Positions 1 to 8,794 of a DNA stretch of 64,000 bases are shown piece after piece; within the stretch, counting starts at the first letter, position 1, and each line of letters starts with the position of its first letter. Below the pieces are notes generated by a model. The model was not told the origin of the DNA. It did not search any database and saw nothing but the letters and a program-made list of their open reading frames with translations. The DNA is from Flavobacteriales bacterium (GTDB lineage: Bacteria; Bacteroidota; Bacteroidia; Flavobacteriales_F; PHOS-HE28). The stretch spans positions 1 through 64,000 of the forward strand of contig JACJZI010000011.1 of assembly GCA_020635655.1 (NCBI GenBank). The letters run 5' to 3'. A program made the position numbers and the translations under genes.

Positions 1-587
1 TAAGTGACACAATTCCCCTGTGCGACATCGGGCGAATAGATCGTACCGGTCCTGTCGAGACCGTTCAGGCTGATGTAGAAGTCCTTGTTCTCCGCGTTCG
101 TGTACGAATCGTTCACGATGTTGAAGTGCGCACAACCGGTATTGTTCGTGACCGGAATGGTCATGATCACGGTCTCCTGGTTGGCTGGCCACATGTAACC
201 AGGACCTGTAGCACAGCTCGTCAACTGCACATTGCTGAAGCAATTGAAGGTCTGGTAGCGATAGCCTCCGTTATCCACTTCACCATCACCTGATTTGCTC
301 AAGGCCGCGGTGAGCAGGGGGCAAAGACTGCCATCGATGATCTGGTTGATCGTACCGAGGTTCGCCCCCGATGCGGTCTCCCATCGAATGGTAAATGTCA
401 ATGAGGAGACGACCTGGTCGAAATCCCCATCGGGTCGTACACGCAACTCGAGCGTGCCCGGAGTGCTGCTTTCGTACAGTCCGATGTCCACGGTGGGTTG
501 CGCAAGCATGGCTGTCGGGCCAAGCGCTGCGACAAGGAGGGCACCCCACAAATGCCGCTTCCTGGGTCTGGCGTCAGAACACTTCAT
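1..587 (-). CDS. Secreted protein of unknown function, 3' end outside window
   Basis: The minus-strand frame opens with ATG at 587 and stays open to base 1, giving 195 codons of a partial gene. After a basic N-terminus and a hydrophobic stretch ending L-A-Q there is a mature start P-T-V-D-I. The body (E-L-R-V-R-P-D-G-D-F, F-T-I-R-W, N-G-G-Y-R-Y-Q, F-Y-I-S-L-N-G-L-D) aligns over its whole visible length with the protein at 14469-15281, so the two are paralogs. That paralog ends in a type A type IX secretion sorting domain, so this one may too, but its tail lies outside the window. It is likely exported; the function is unknown. The fold may be an Ig- or cohesin-like beta sandwich, which is inference only. 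Confidence 0.75.
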   Translation of the reverse strand, partial: MKCSDARPRKRHLWGALLVAALGPTAMLAQPTVDIGLYESSTPGTLELRVRPDGDFDQVVSSLTFTIRWETASGANLGTINQIIDGSLCPLLTAALSKSGDGEVDNGGYRYQTFNCFSNVQLTSCATGPGYMWPANQETVIMTIPVTNNTGCAHFNIVNDSYTNAENKDFYISLNGLDRTGTIYSPDVAQGNCVT

Positions 588-657
588 GTAGTTCAAGTTT
601 TGGTCGATTTGATCAGGGTCGTCCCGGTAAGGGATGGGCAAGTTAACACAGTTTCGA

Positions 658-2859
658 TCACGGCAATTGCTGGGCTCGGGTGGCCGTGGGCACGGTGCCG
701 CCGATGTTCACCAGGATGGGGTCGCGGTCGTTGTTGGACCCCGCATATTTGATCGTCCCATCCATGGTCACGTCCGTCGACAAATAGCCCGTGGTGGTCG
801 CAGTAGGCACTGTTCCGCCGATGGCCTGGAGAATGGGATCCCGGTCGTTGTTCGCGCCGGCATACTTCAGCACATTGTCCCAGACGGTATTGCCGGCGAA
901 GAGCACTTCCTTGCCGTTCACGTCCTTCCGGGCATCCGTGCCGTAGGTGGCCGTGCCCGGGTCGGTCAGGTCGATCGTGGCGGGGTTGGAGGACAACGCA
1001 ATGGCGGTCGCCGTCATGCAACCCAGGTGATTGCGATGGCGGACAGCCACGTAATATGCGCCATCATCCAGTCCCATGGGCAGGTTGGTCCTGCCGTCCA
1101 TTTCGACGACATCCCCGTCCCGCTGCAAAAGCGCAGGCCGGGCGCGAAGCACGGTGGTCGGATCGTTCGCGTCCCGCAACTCCACCCAGACCCAATCCAC
1201 GATGGCATCGCCTCCCGTCACCTGAAGGACGGACGGGGCCAGCTTGGCCAGCACATCGCCTCCAATGACGGTCAGTCCGAACGCTCCGTATGGTTCCACC
1301 TCCGGGATGAGCGCATTGCTCCGCAGCCCATCGTCCATCATGCCGCTCCCGCTCTGGTAGGGGCCCTGAAGGAAGACCTTGAGCGCGAGCACGGATCTGG
1401 TCGATTCACCTTCCGTGACCTCGACCCATTGGTCCGCTGCGATATTGTAGAACCGGTCGACGATGCCGGAAGGCCAGTGTACGATGGCCGAGTCGGCCTC
1501 CAGGGCGCTACCCATGCCGAAGTGACAGGTGAAGGAACAAACGATGCCATAGCTCTCTCCCGCGCGCACCTCACGGATCTGCGTGCCCCAGGACCCATAG
1601 AGGGTCACACGCGCACCGACCGCATCCCGGTTGCTCTGGACACCCTCCAGGTCGAAGTTGAGGAAGTGATTGCTGTTCCCGTTGTTGAGGTAGAGCTGGT
1701 CGTTCTTGGAACTGCTTGGGGTCACGTAGCTCGAGCCGTAGCCCGCATACACATCGATGAACCCGTCATGGTTCAGATCGCCCGTGGCGAACGAATGCAG
1801 CGTGTAGCCGCTCCCGGGTTCGGGCAGCATGTTGGAGATCTGCGTGAAGGTTCCGTCGCCATCACCATGGAAGTAATACTCCCCACCACCCGTGATCAGG
1901 TCGAGGTAGCCATCGTTGTCCAGATCCTCCAACTTGCTCTGGAGGAAGAAGGATGAATACTCGATCCCACTTCCGGAGGTGGCGTCGGTGAAATGCCCGG
2001 TCCCATCGTTGATGAAGACCATCATGGTGCTGCTGTGCGTGGTGCTTATGGCATCCAGGTCACCGTCATTGTCAAGGTCCCCGAAATCCGTGGTCCAGAC
2101 CTGTTCCCGGTTCTCCATGCCATAGGTGGCCGCCTGGTCCGTGTAATTGTTGTTCCCGTCATTGACGAACAGCCTGTCCCAACGGCGGCAGTCGCTCGAC
2201 GAGTTCACGCCTTGTCGGCAATGGGATATCTGGAAATCCAGGTCACCATCGCCATCGAAGTCGACGAACACGCTGCCATAGTTCCCGCTCATATCACCCG
2301 ATCCTCCCGAACACGCAGTGGAGAAGTCGATCGAATAGTTCGGCACTAGGCTGCCGGAGCCGTTGTTGTACCAGACATGCGGCGCTCCGTCATCATGGCA
2401 TCCGAAGGCGTCCAACCAACCGTCGTTGTTCATGTCCGCCAGATTGGCGCATTGCATGAACATGTTTCCGTTCGACAAGCTGGCTACGGAGGAGGAGCTC
2501 CCACGTGCGCTGATCGCCTTGAAATGCACCCCATCATAGCTACCACCCGAGAACACGTCCTTGTGGCCGTCGTTGTCCACATCACCTGCCGCCATGCCCC
2601 ATTGGCTTGAATTGGACATGTTCCCATAGTCATAGGAACTGAAGGTGCCGTTCGCGTTCTGATAGTCGATGTACAGATGCTTGCTCTGGTCCAGCAGGAG
2701 CACGTCATCATAGCCATCGCCGTCCATGTCGGCAACGCCCACGCACCCACCGGTGCGCGCGCTCGTGTTGGACAGTATGGAAGTGCTGAGCGTGAAGGTC
2801 TGGCCGAAGGCGACCCCCGACAGCAGCATCAGCATGGCCGAAGCGGAAATGTTTCGCAT
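658..2859 (-). CDS. Secreted FG-GAP/VCBS repeat protein with ASPIC/UnbV domain and NDRDPIL C-terminal module
   Basis: A 733-residue exported protein with signal peptide 1-20 (cleavage near F-G-Q). At least seven D-x-D-x-D-G or D-x-N-x-D-G calcium loops lie at about 44, 93, 142, 201, 262, 313 and 361, the hallmark of FG-GAP/VCBS repeats that build a seven-bladed beta-propeller. Residues 398-484 match the ASPIC/UnbV domain (A-V-G-A-R-V, I-R-E-V-R-A-G-E-S-Y-G, V-H-W-P-S-G). Residues 495-733 are the module shared with the next four genes, ending in two K-Y-A-G-x-N-N-D-R-D-P-I-L repeats and Q-Q-L-P. Proteins of the CRTAC1 type are secreted or surface-bound; no enzyme activity is implied. The gene lies head to tail with the M36 protease gene, 75 bases away. 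Architecture is secure, role is not. Confidence 0.9.
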   Translation of the reverse strand: MRNISASAMLMLLSGVAFGQTFTLSTSILSNTSARTGGCVGVADMDGDGYDDVLLLDQSKHLYIDYQNANGTFSSYDYGNMSNSSQWGMAAGDVDNDGHKDVFSGGSYDGVHFKAISARGSSSSVASLSNGNMFMQCANLADMNNDGWLDAFGCHDDGAPHVWYNNGSGSLVPNYSIDFSTACSGGSGDMSGNYGSVFVDFDGDGDLDFQISHCRQGVNSSSDCRRWDRLFVNDGNNNYTDQAATYGMENREQVWTTDFGDLDNDGDLDAISTTHSSTMMVFINDGTGHFTDATSGSGIEYSSFFLQSKLEDLDNDGYLDLITGGGEYYFHGDGDGTFTQISNMLPEPGSGYTLHSFATGDLNHDGFIDVYAGYGSSYVTPSSSKNDQLYLNNGNSNHFLNFDLEGVQSNRDAVGARVTLYGSWGTQIREVRAGESYGIVCSFTCHFGMGSALEADSAIVHWPSGIVDRFYNIAADQWVEVTEGESTRSVLALKVFLQGPYQSGSGMMDDGLRSNALIPEVEPYGAFGLTVIGGDVLAKLAPSVLQVTGGDAIVDWVWVELRDANDPTTVLRARPALLQRDGDVVEMDGRTNLPMGLDDGAYYVAVRHRNHLGCMTATAIALSSNPATIDLTDPGTATYGTDARKDVNGKEVLFAGNTVWDNVLKYAGANNDRDPILQAIGGTVPTATTTGYLSTDVTMDGTIKYAGSNNDRDPILVNIGGTVPTATRAQQLP
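661..1377 (-). repeat. NDRDPIL C-terminal module, copy 1
   Basis: This 239-residue module spans residues 495-733 of the FG-GAP protein. It starts L-Q-G-P-Y, carries V-D-W-V-x-V-E-L-R-D, L-L-Q-R-D-G-D-V-V and V-A-V-R-H-R-N-H-L-G-C-M-T-A, and ends with two NDRDPIL repeats. Confidence 0.9.
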
Positions 2860-2934
2860 GGTCTGGGAATAGGTCCGCTAATCTAACTCGCGACCCAGGG
2901 GCAGGTCAAGGCCGTGCACATCGTGCTGGACCTG

Positions 2935-5900
2935 TCAGGGAAGCTGCTCCGTGCGAACGGCCGTGGGAATGCTTCCGCCGATGTTGACCAGGATCGGGTC
3001 GCGGTCGTTGTTCGTGTTGGCGTACTTGACCACCCCATCGAGCGTAACGTCCTCCTGGTAGTAACCGGTCGCAGTGTTGGTGGGAATGGTGCCTCCGATG
3101 CGGACCAGGATGGGATCGCGGTCGTTGTTCGTGTTGGCGTATTTCAGTGTGGCGTCCGACACCACGTTACCGGCCCACAGCACCATCGTTCCGCCCAGGT
3201 CTTTCCGGGCATCCGTTCCGTAAGTGACCGTCCCTGAGGAAGTCAGATCAATGACCGGCATTCCCGGTGTGAGATCCACGGCGGCGGCGGTCATGCAACC
3301 CAGGTGGTTGCGGTGCCGGACGGCGACATGGTATTCCCCGGGGGCGATACCGAACGTCAGCGGACCGCTACCGTCCATCCCCACGACATCCCCGTCACGC
3401 TGAAGCAATGCCGCGCGGCTGTTCACAACGACCGATGGATCGGTCGCGTCCCGCAGTTCCACGATCACCCAATCCACGATGGCGTCGTTGCCCGATGCAG
3501 CAAGGACCCCGGCATCCACGGCCTCGCTCCCACCTTCGCCGACAAAGGTGTAGCCTAGACCCGTGTACGGTTCGGTCAAGGGCAGCAACCCGTTGGCGCG
3601 AAGGTCGTCGTGCATCAGGCCTGTCCCGGCATCATAGGGCCCCTCCAGGACCACCCGCAGCGGCACGGACAGACCGGTGCCCGAGATCGCGATGTTGTCC
3701 ATGTAGAATTGGTTCCCATAGCCGTTCTCTGAAACGAAACGGACCAAGACCTGCTGCCCGACGTAGGCGCTGATATCGAGGCTATCGTGCTGCCAATCGG
3801 AGCAGGAGGAGGGCTCCCAGACGGAGGTGGTCGTGGCGGCGGTCTCCAGGTCCGTGCCGGATGAATCGAACAGGACGTCCCAGTTCAGGCCGCAATCCGC
3901 GCTGATCTCGACCCGGAAGCCATCCGAGTAGAAGGAACTGTAGCGAACATAGGCGTGATCGAAGGTCAACGCGGCTTCGCTCATTCCGCTCAGATCGATC
4001 AATGCACTTTGCAGCGCGTCCTCCTGACCGGACCCGGAGTAGAAGTAATGATCGAGCATCCAGGCCTCGGTGGCATTGCAGTCAGGACCGTAGTCCAATG
4101 CGGTCAATTCCCAGGTATAGGAACCGTCGGGGTTCTGCAAGGTCCAACCTTCCGGTAGCAGCTGAGCGTCCTCGGCATCCTCGAGCACCGGCGGGTCCTG
4201 CGGAATGGAGATCTCAAAATCGACCGCCAGCGTATCGTCCAAGAGGTACTCGTCCGTGGCCAAGGAGGTCCAGCACTTGAAGTGGTGCACACCTGTTCCA
4301 CTGACCGTGAGCACACCCGGAAAGGAGAATACGGTCTCGCCCCCCCCGTTGATCGTCCCGGCATAGGTATCGGATACCACCGGACCATTGTCCAATCGGT
4401 AGCTCAAAGGGATGTTGGATTGCGGTAGCTGACCATGGTTGCCGATGCGGACGGAGACCGAACTCCCGGCCTGACAGGCATAGACATACCCGGCCGTGGG
4501 ATAGAGCGCGGAACGGATGCCCACGTCATTGTCCAAGGGAAGATCGAAGGCCTCGACCTGATCGGAACGGCTGCTCGAACTTCCCTGATCGGCGCTGTAC
4601 CCCAGTCCGCGACGTGCGAATGCGGCCCATAGCAGATCTTGGTTCGCGCCACCATAGTCGTTCTGGTCGGCCAGCAGGATGGCATCCCGGGCATCCACGA
4701 AACCGGGACTGCAGGGCGTGAGCTTCATACCGTCCAGCACAAGCTGCAGGGCGATGTTGTTGCCTCCGGTCCCGGTGTAGATGTCCGGGTCGTATCCGTA
4801 CTGGGTGATCAGGTCCCAGGTGACCTCCCAGAGGATCGTGCACCATACGAAGCCGATGCCGTGCGGTTGGCTGACGCCGCTGTTGGTATTGCCATAGGTG
4901 TATGCGTTCACCCCAAAGTCGGTGCTGTACGGTGCGGGCCGGATGCCGTCACCTGTGACAGGCTCGCCCAACACATATGTTCCGATCCCTCGCGCGTCGG
5001 TGCCCTGATCACCCGGCTGCATGGTGAGCATGAGACAGACATAGTCGCTCCATCCTTCGCCCATCTGCTCCGCGTTGGAGAGGCAATTCGCGTTCGAAGG
5101 TCCCCCGACCAGACGATTGGAGATGCCATGTGTATATTCATGGACGATGACCCCCGCGTCCAGATCGCTGTCGCGGTGGGGGGTCGTATAGGTCCATTCA
5201 TACATCTGCATCCGCGGGTTGCTGCCGTCAGGAGGGGTGCCGAAATTGGCATTGTCGGTGCCGCTACCGTCCTGGGCATCCGCATTCACGTAGTCCCCGC
5301 CCAGGCCCCCGTTGCCGTAGTTGTTCTCCTGGAAGTTGCCACTGGCCTCATCGAAACCGTATTGGTAGGCGACGTCGTGAACGATGTTGTTCCAGTAGAA
5401 GAGGTTGGTGATCGCCACGTCCTCATAATCGATCGGTGACTGGGCCAGGTCGAGCGGAAAATCGAAGTCGAGCGCTGCCCCTCCATCGGGGCTGTACCCG
5501 GGAACGTTGTCATTATTGCGGTCCTCCGAAGCATACACATTGTTGCCCCGGGTGATCGTGAACTCAGCCCCGGCGATCCCGTCCGTATCATGCCAACCAA
5601 AGGGTGATGCGTTCAGGGCCGCGTTCCAGGGTGCGTTGACGATCGAACGGGGGCCATGGGACGGGCTCTCCAGCGGCATGGCGAACACATCGTAGTCGTT
5701 CGGGGCCGGTGGAACGGGGGGCGCGAGCGGGGCGGGCGGGGCATCGAACGCACAATGTGCCACCCAATCGTTCCGGTCGATCTCCTTTCCGGTGTTCGCG
5801 TCGATCCGGATGTTCCACCAATGCGGGCCCTTGGGGACGTACAACTCCACGTTCCAACACAGGACCGGGTGGTCGTTCACCTGCACATAGTACAACTGCA

Positions 5901-6384
5901 CCGCAGGGTCCTCGCTCGTGATCCCCTCACCGGAAAAAGAGTAGCGATGCGCGCGATCGTCCTGCGCGATCCGCTCCAACGGCCGGCCGCCCAGCCCTTC
6001 GCGCTGCATCACCAACTGCAGGGCCTGTTCCGGGGTCAGGGATGGGGCGTTCGCGGCCTCCTTGGTCCGCAGTCCATGAACGATGCTTTCGGTATGACCG
6101 ATCGGACTTCCATCGGCCTGCAGATGAACGCCGATATCCGCCCCCCAGATCTCCACGCCATGCAGGCGCTGGCGCAAGTACATGTGAACAACGCCGGTCC
6201 GACGATCGGAATAGCGGTCCTTGAGGACCAGATCGGTGAGATCGGAGGCATTCACTCCGCTCGCGACCAACACCTCGCGGGCCGTTCCAATGGGATCCGA
6301 TGGCCGGGACTGTGCAAGAAGGTCCGTGGACACGGAGATCAGGGCGAGCCCCATGAGGCTTCGGATCGGCAGGTTCAGGTTCAT
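2935..6384 (-). CDS. Secreted M36 (fungalysin-type) zinc metalloprotease with NDRDPIL C-terminal module
   Basis: An 1149-residue exported protease. Signal peptide 1-25 (ends L-L-A-Q) is followed by a fungalysin/thermolysin-type propeptide (about 35-200). The M36 catalytic domain runs over about 230-640: H-E-Y-T-H at 415-419 gives two zinc ligands and the general base, and E443 in G-E-G-W-S-D-Y is the expected third ligand. Next come a CARDB-like stretch (about 645-750) and a jelly-roll or MAM-like domain (about 760-905: W-x-L-x-N-P-D-G, F-D-H-A-Y-V-R-Y, Y-M-D-N-I-A-I-S). The shared C-terminal module is residues 911-1149. M36 enzymes are made as zymogens and cleave protein extracellularly. The enzyme should be active because all ligands are present. 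Export by the type IX system is inferred from phylum and context only. Confidence 0.93.
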   Translation of the reverse strand: MNLNLPIRSLMGLALISVSTDLLAQSRPSDPIGTAREVLVASGVNASDLTDLVLKDRYSDRRTGVVHMYLRQRLHGVEIWGADIGVHLQADGSPIGHTESIVHGLRTKEAANAPSLTPEQALQLVMQREGLGGRPLERIAQDDRAHRYSFSGEGITSEDPAVQLYYVQVNDHPVLCWNVELYVPKGPHWWNIRIDANTGKEIDRNDWVAHCAFDAPPAPLAPPVPPAPNDYDVFAMPLESPSHGPRSIVNAPWNAALNASPFGWHDTDGIAGAEFTITRGNNVYASEDRNNDNVPGYSPDGGAALDFDFPLDLAQSPIDYEDVAITNLFYWNNIVHDVAYQYGFDEASGNFQENNYGNGGLGGDYVNADAQDGSGTDNANFGTPPDGSNPRMQMYEWTYTTPHRDSDLDAGVIVHEYTHGISNRLVGGPSNANCLSNAEQMGEGWSDYVCLMLTMQPGDQGTDARGIGTYVLGEPVTGDGIRPAPYSTDFGVNAYTYGNTNSGVSQPHGIGFVWCTILWEVTWDLITQYGYDPDIYTGTGGNNIALQLVLDGMKLTPCSPGFVDARDAILLADQNDYGGANQDLLWAAFARRGLGYSADQGSSSSRSDQVEAFDLPLDNDVGIRSALYPTAGYVYACQAGSSVSVRIGNHGQLPQSNIPLSYRLDNGPVVSDTYAGTINGGGETVFSFPGVLTVSGTGVHHFKCWTSLATDEYLLDDTLAVDFEISIPQDPPVLEDAEDAQLLPEGWTLQNPDGSYTWELTALDYGPDCNATEAWMLDHYFYSGSGQEDALQSALIDLSGMSEAALTFDHAYVRYSSFYSDGFRVEISADCGLNWDVLFDSSGTDLETAATTTSVWEPSSCSDWQHDSLDISAYVGQQVLVRFVSENGYGNQFYMDNIAISGTGLSVPLRVVLEGPYDAGTGLMHDDLRANGLLPLTEPYTGLGYTFVGEGGSEAVDAGVLAASGNDAIVDWVIVELRDATDPSVVVNSRAALLQRDGDVVGMDGSGPLTFGIAPGEYHVAVRHRNHLGCMTAAAVDLTPGMPVIDLTSSGTVTYGTDARKDLGGTMVLWAGNVVSDATLKYANTNNDRDPILVRIGGTIPTNTATGYYQEDVTLDGVVKYANTNNDRDPILVNIGGSIPTAVRTEQLP
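2938..3654 (-). repeat. NDRDPIL C-terminal module, copy 2
   Basis: Exactly 239 residues, residues 911-1149 of the M36 protease. The two terminal repeats read K-Y-A-N-T-N-N-D-R-D-P-I-L. Confidence 0.9.
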
Positions 6385-6487
6385 GTCCGCAATTTACCGG
6401 GTCACACAGGTATCGGGGAACAGGGATGACGCATGTTCCGGTCCCGGATCCTTGGGATCTTGTCGGGGGAACGCCCGGGATCTCGTC

Positions 6488-8794
6488 TCATGGTACTTGT
6501 TCGATCCGGGTCGATGTGGGTACGCCGCCTCCAATATTCACCAGGATCGGATCACGGTCGTTCTGCGCCCCGGTGTACTTCACAATTCCGTCCATGTTGA
6601 CATCCTGTCCGAGATAGCCGATGACCGTGTTGGTCGGAGCGGTACCTCCCACCGCATTGAGGATGGGATCCCGATCGTTCTGGGAACCTGCATACTTCAG
6701 GGTCCCATCCGCATTGACGTCGCCCGCCCACAGGACCTGAACACCGGCGACAGCCTTCGTCGCGTCAATACCGTGGAAGTTCGTCGATGGATCGGCCAGG
6801 TCCAATGGGATGGCCGTGTTCGAAAGTGCAATGGCGCTGGCCGTCATGCAACCGAGATGGTTCCGGTGACGCACGACCACGAAATAGTTTCCAGGAGAAG
6901 CTTCAAGAACGAGGTTCGACGAGCCGTTCGGCATGACCACCTCACCGTCGCGCTGCAACAGACCTTGACAGGTGGCCACCAGCGTCGTGGGGTCCACCGC
7001 GTCACGCAGTTCCACCCGCACCCAGTCCACCACGGCCTCGTTGCCTGTGATGGCCAACCGTCCGATGGTGGTGGTCTCCCCCCCACCGCCGATCTGGGGC
7101 ATGCCCATGGCGGTATAGGGTTCGATCAATGGAACGAGCCCGGCGACGCGAAGGTCATCGTGCATCAGGCCGACAACGGTATCGTAAGGTCCCTCCAATT
7201 CCAGATGCAGATCGAGAAGGACATTGGCGACAGGTGGTCCGATCCGCACGTCGGTGGTGATCGGGAGATGGTCCGACGCATTTCCGGAATCGTCCACCAA
7301 AAGTCCATACTGAGCAAGTCTTCCCGCCGACATGCGTTCCGTGCGGACCGCAAAGGCCTTCTCAACGCTCATGGCCGCATCCGTGTGGATGAAATAATCC
7401 AAACGCCCTGGCGGATAGGAGCCGGACGAGGGGGCCCAGGTATAGGCGATCCTCTCGTCGGAGAGGGGGAACACCGTTGCGGACAGATCTGTCCCATCCC
7501 AATCGAGCGGTCCATCCGGCCCATAGGCGCCGTTGTCCTGGATATCTCCTGTGAGCAGTGTAGTGAGTTGCTGGACATAACCGACCAGGTTCAGGTCGCC
7601 GATCAACGCCATGGGCGTATTGGAGGGCAACGTCACGACGCCACCGGGGGACTTGGCATCCAGCACGAACTGTGCGAACGCATCCGCCTGGTCCTGACGG
7701 GATCCATCGGCGGTGCAGCAGTTGAAATGCGCGCAGGAGACCAGCAGATCGGAGGGCTGGTCCGCGGGCAGGTCGATCAGCACCGGGAATTGTCGATCCA
7801 GGCCCGTCCAGCTCTGGACGATGGGCCATCGTGATGCGACGACCATGTCCGAGCTCTTCTTCAACACGTTCCATCCCTGCCCCCCGATGGGCAGCCAGGC
7901 ATCGAGCAGGGTCTTGGCTTCCGCACTGGTCGTATTGTAACATTCAACGAACCCGATCACGTCCGGCTGCAGCGCCTGGAGCATGCGTTGAAAGGAAGGT
8001 GCCCTGGCCGGATCCTCCAACCCACTGTTCAACACGTTCCAGGCGGTGATCCGCACCAGATCCGGGTCCGACCGGGCCAGCTCGATCGGTACCCAGGCCG
8101 GCACCGGGTCCATGCCGATCGTGTAGCTGAAGACCTGTCCGACATCCGGGACCGCATCACCTCCATCCAGCTCCTGGAACACGATCCGGACCACATTACC
8201 GGTGAAGAGCGGATGCACCCCATCCGGAACGATATCGCGCGGGATCGCCATTTCAAAGGAGGTACCCGTTGTTGTCGGCAACGGTACAAGACCCAGATCG
8301 AGCATGCCGAGCGTATGATCGCCACCCACATTGAAATACACGGTCTTCGTATCGAACCGCACCCGGAGTTCACAACCATATCCAGGCTGGACGAGCGTAC
8401 CGGTCGACGGGTCATTGTCGGCATCGATACCGAGTTGGATCGATTGGGGGATCAACTCATCAACAAGGTCGATCTCCTGGCCAAGGTCCAGTCGCAGGAA
8501 CAGGAAATGATCATCATTGGTCACCTGAAAATCGATCAGGTCCGGTCCGGATGAAGGTGCGTTCGCATCCATTACGGTGGAGAGCGACGCGCTCCAATCG
8601 GAGAACTCACCATCGATCTCGATCGGAGCCGTCTGGCCGACCGCGGCCGTGCAGGGACAAAGCATGATCAGAAGCACGGCAACGCGGGGAACATGCCGCC
8701 GTTGGCAGGCCCGAAGGAACCCGTCAACACCACGATCAACATGGAACCCCTCTGAACGAGGGGTTCCGATGCGTGCTGACCCGCGGCCGATCAT
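6488..8794 (-). CDS. Secreted endonuclease/exonuclease/phosphatase-fold protein with NDRDPIL C-terminal module
   Basis: 768 residues from ATG 8794. After a hydrophobic export signal at about 38-54 comes a domain (about 55-245) resembling CBM9/DOMON-type sugar-binding sandwiches (I-E-I-D-G-E-F-S-D-W). The EEP catalytic domain follows (about 248-515): A-W-N near 252, G-F-V-E, G-D-L-N near 398, R-L-D-Y-F and S-D-H-L-P near 506, the metal- and phosphate-binding set of DNase I-like enzymes. The substrate (nucleic acid, nucleotide or phospholipid) cannot be told. The tail is the shared module; here the EF-hand-like loops are most complete (D-V-N-A-D-G and D-V-N-M-D-G). The start codon overlaps the upstream stop (ATGA), but it places about 37 residues, containing a perfect DNA hairpin, ahead of the signal. 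The true start may therefore be a non-ATG codon nearer 8670. Confidence 0.87.
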   Translation of the reverse strand: MIGRGSARIGTPRSEGFHVDRGVDGFLRACQRRHVPRVAVLLIMLCPCTAAVGQTAPIEIDGEFSDWSASLSTVMDANAPSSGPDLIDFQVTNDDHFLFLRLDLGQEIDLVDELIPQSIQLGIDADNDPSTGTLVQPGYGCELRVRFDTKTVYFNVGGDHTLGMLDLGLVPLPTTTGTSFEMAIPRDIVPDGVHPLFTGNVVRIVFQELDGGDAVPDVGQVFSYTIGMDPVPAWVPIELARSDPDLVRITAWNVLNSGLEDPARAPSFQRMLQALQPDVIGFVECYNTTSAEAKTLLDAWLPIGGQGWNVLKKSSDMVVASRWPIVQSWTGLDRQFPVLIDLPADQPSDLLVSCAHFNCCTADGSRQDQADAFAQFVLDAKSPGGVVTLPSNTPMALIGDLNLVGYVQQLTTLLTGDIQDNGAYGPDGPLDWDGTDLSATVFPLSDERIAYTWAPSSGSYPPGRLDYFIHTDAAMSVEKAFAVRTERMSAGRLAQYGLLVDDSGNASDHLPITTDVRIGPPVANVLLDLHLELEGPYDTVVGLMHDDLRVAGLVPLIEPYTAMGMPQIGGGGETTTIGRLAITGNEAVVDWVRVELRDAVDPTTLVATCQGLLQRDGEVVMPNGSSNLVLEASPGNYFVVVRHRNHLGCMTASAIALSNTAIPLDLADPSTNFHGIDATKAVAGVQVLWAGDVNADGTLKYAGSQNDRDPILNAVGGTAPTNTVIGYLGQDVNMDGIVKYTGAQNDRDPILVNIGGGVPTSTRIEQVP
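6491..7204 (-). repeat. NDRDPIL C-terminal module, copy 3
   Basis: 238 residues, beginning L-E-L-E-G-P-Y-D and ending E-Q-V-P. Both terminal repeats are preceded by canonical dockerin-like loops (D-V-N-A-D-G, D-V-N-M-D-G). Confidence 0.9.
8743..8767. other. Perfect inverted repeat (10-bp stem, 5-base loop)
   Basis: GGAACCCCTC (8743-8752) and GAGGGGTTCC (8758-8767) are exact reverse complements around TGAAC. It lies just inside the annotated 5' end of the EEP protein gene, downstream of the lysyl-oxidase gene stop. There is no T-run after it on the minus strand, so it could be a weak terminator, an mRNA processing or stability hairpin, or a translational control element. Confidence 0.6.

Noticed and set aside
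634..1956. 440-residue plus-strand open frame opposite the FG-GAP gene
   Set aside because: It is antisense to a gene with a signal peptide and clear domains; its translation is low-complexity, rich in His, Arg, Gly and Val, and has no family text.
6221..7834. 537-residue plus-strand open frame opposite the EEP gene
   Set aside because: Long antisense frames are expected in GC-rich DNA; the translation has no signal, domain or start context.
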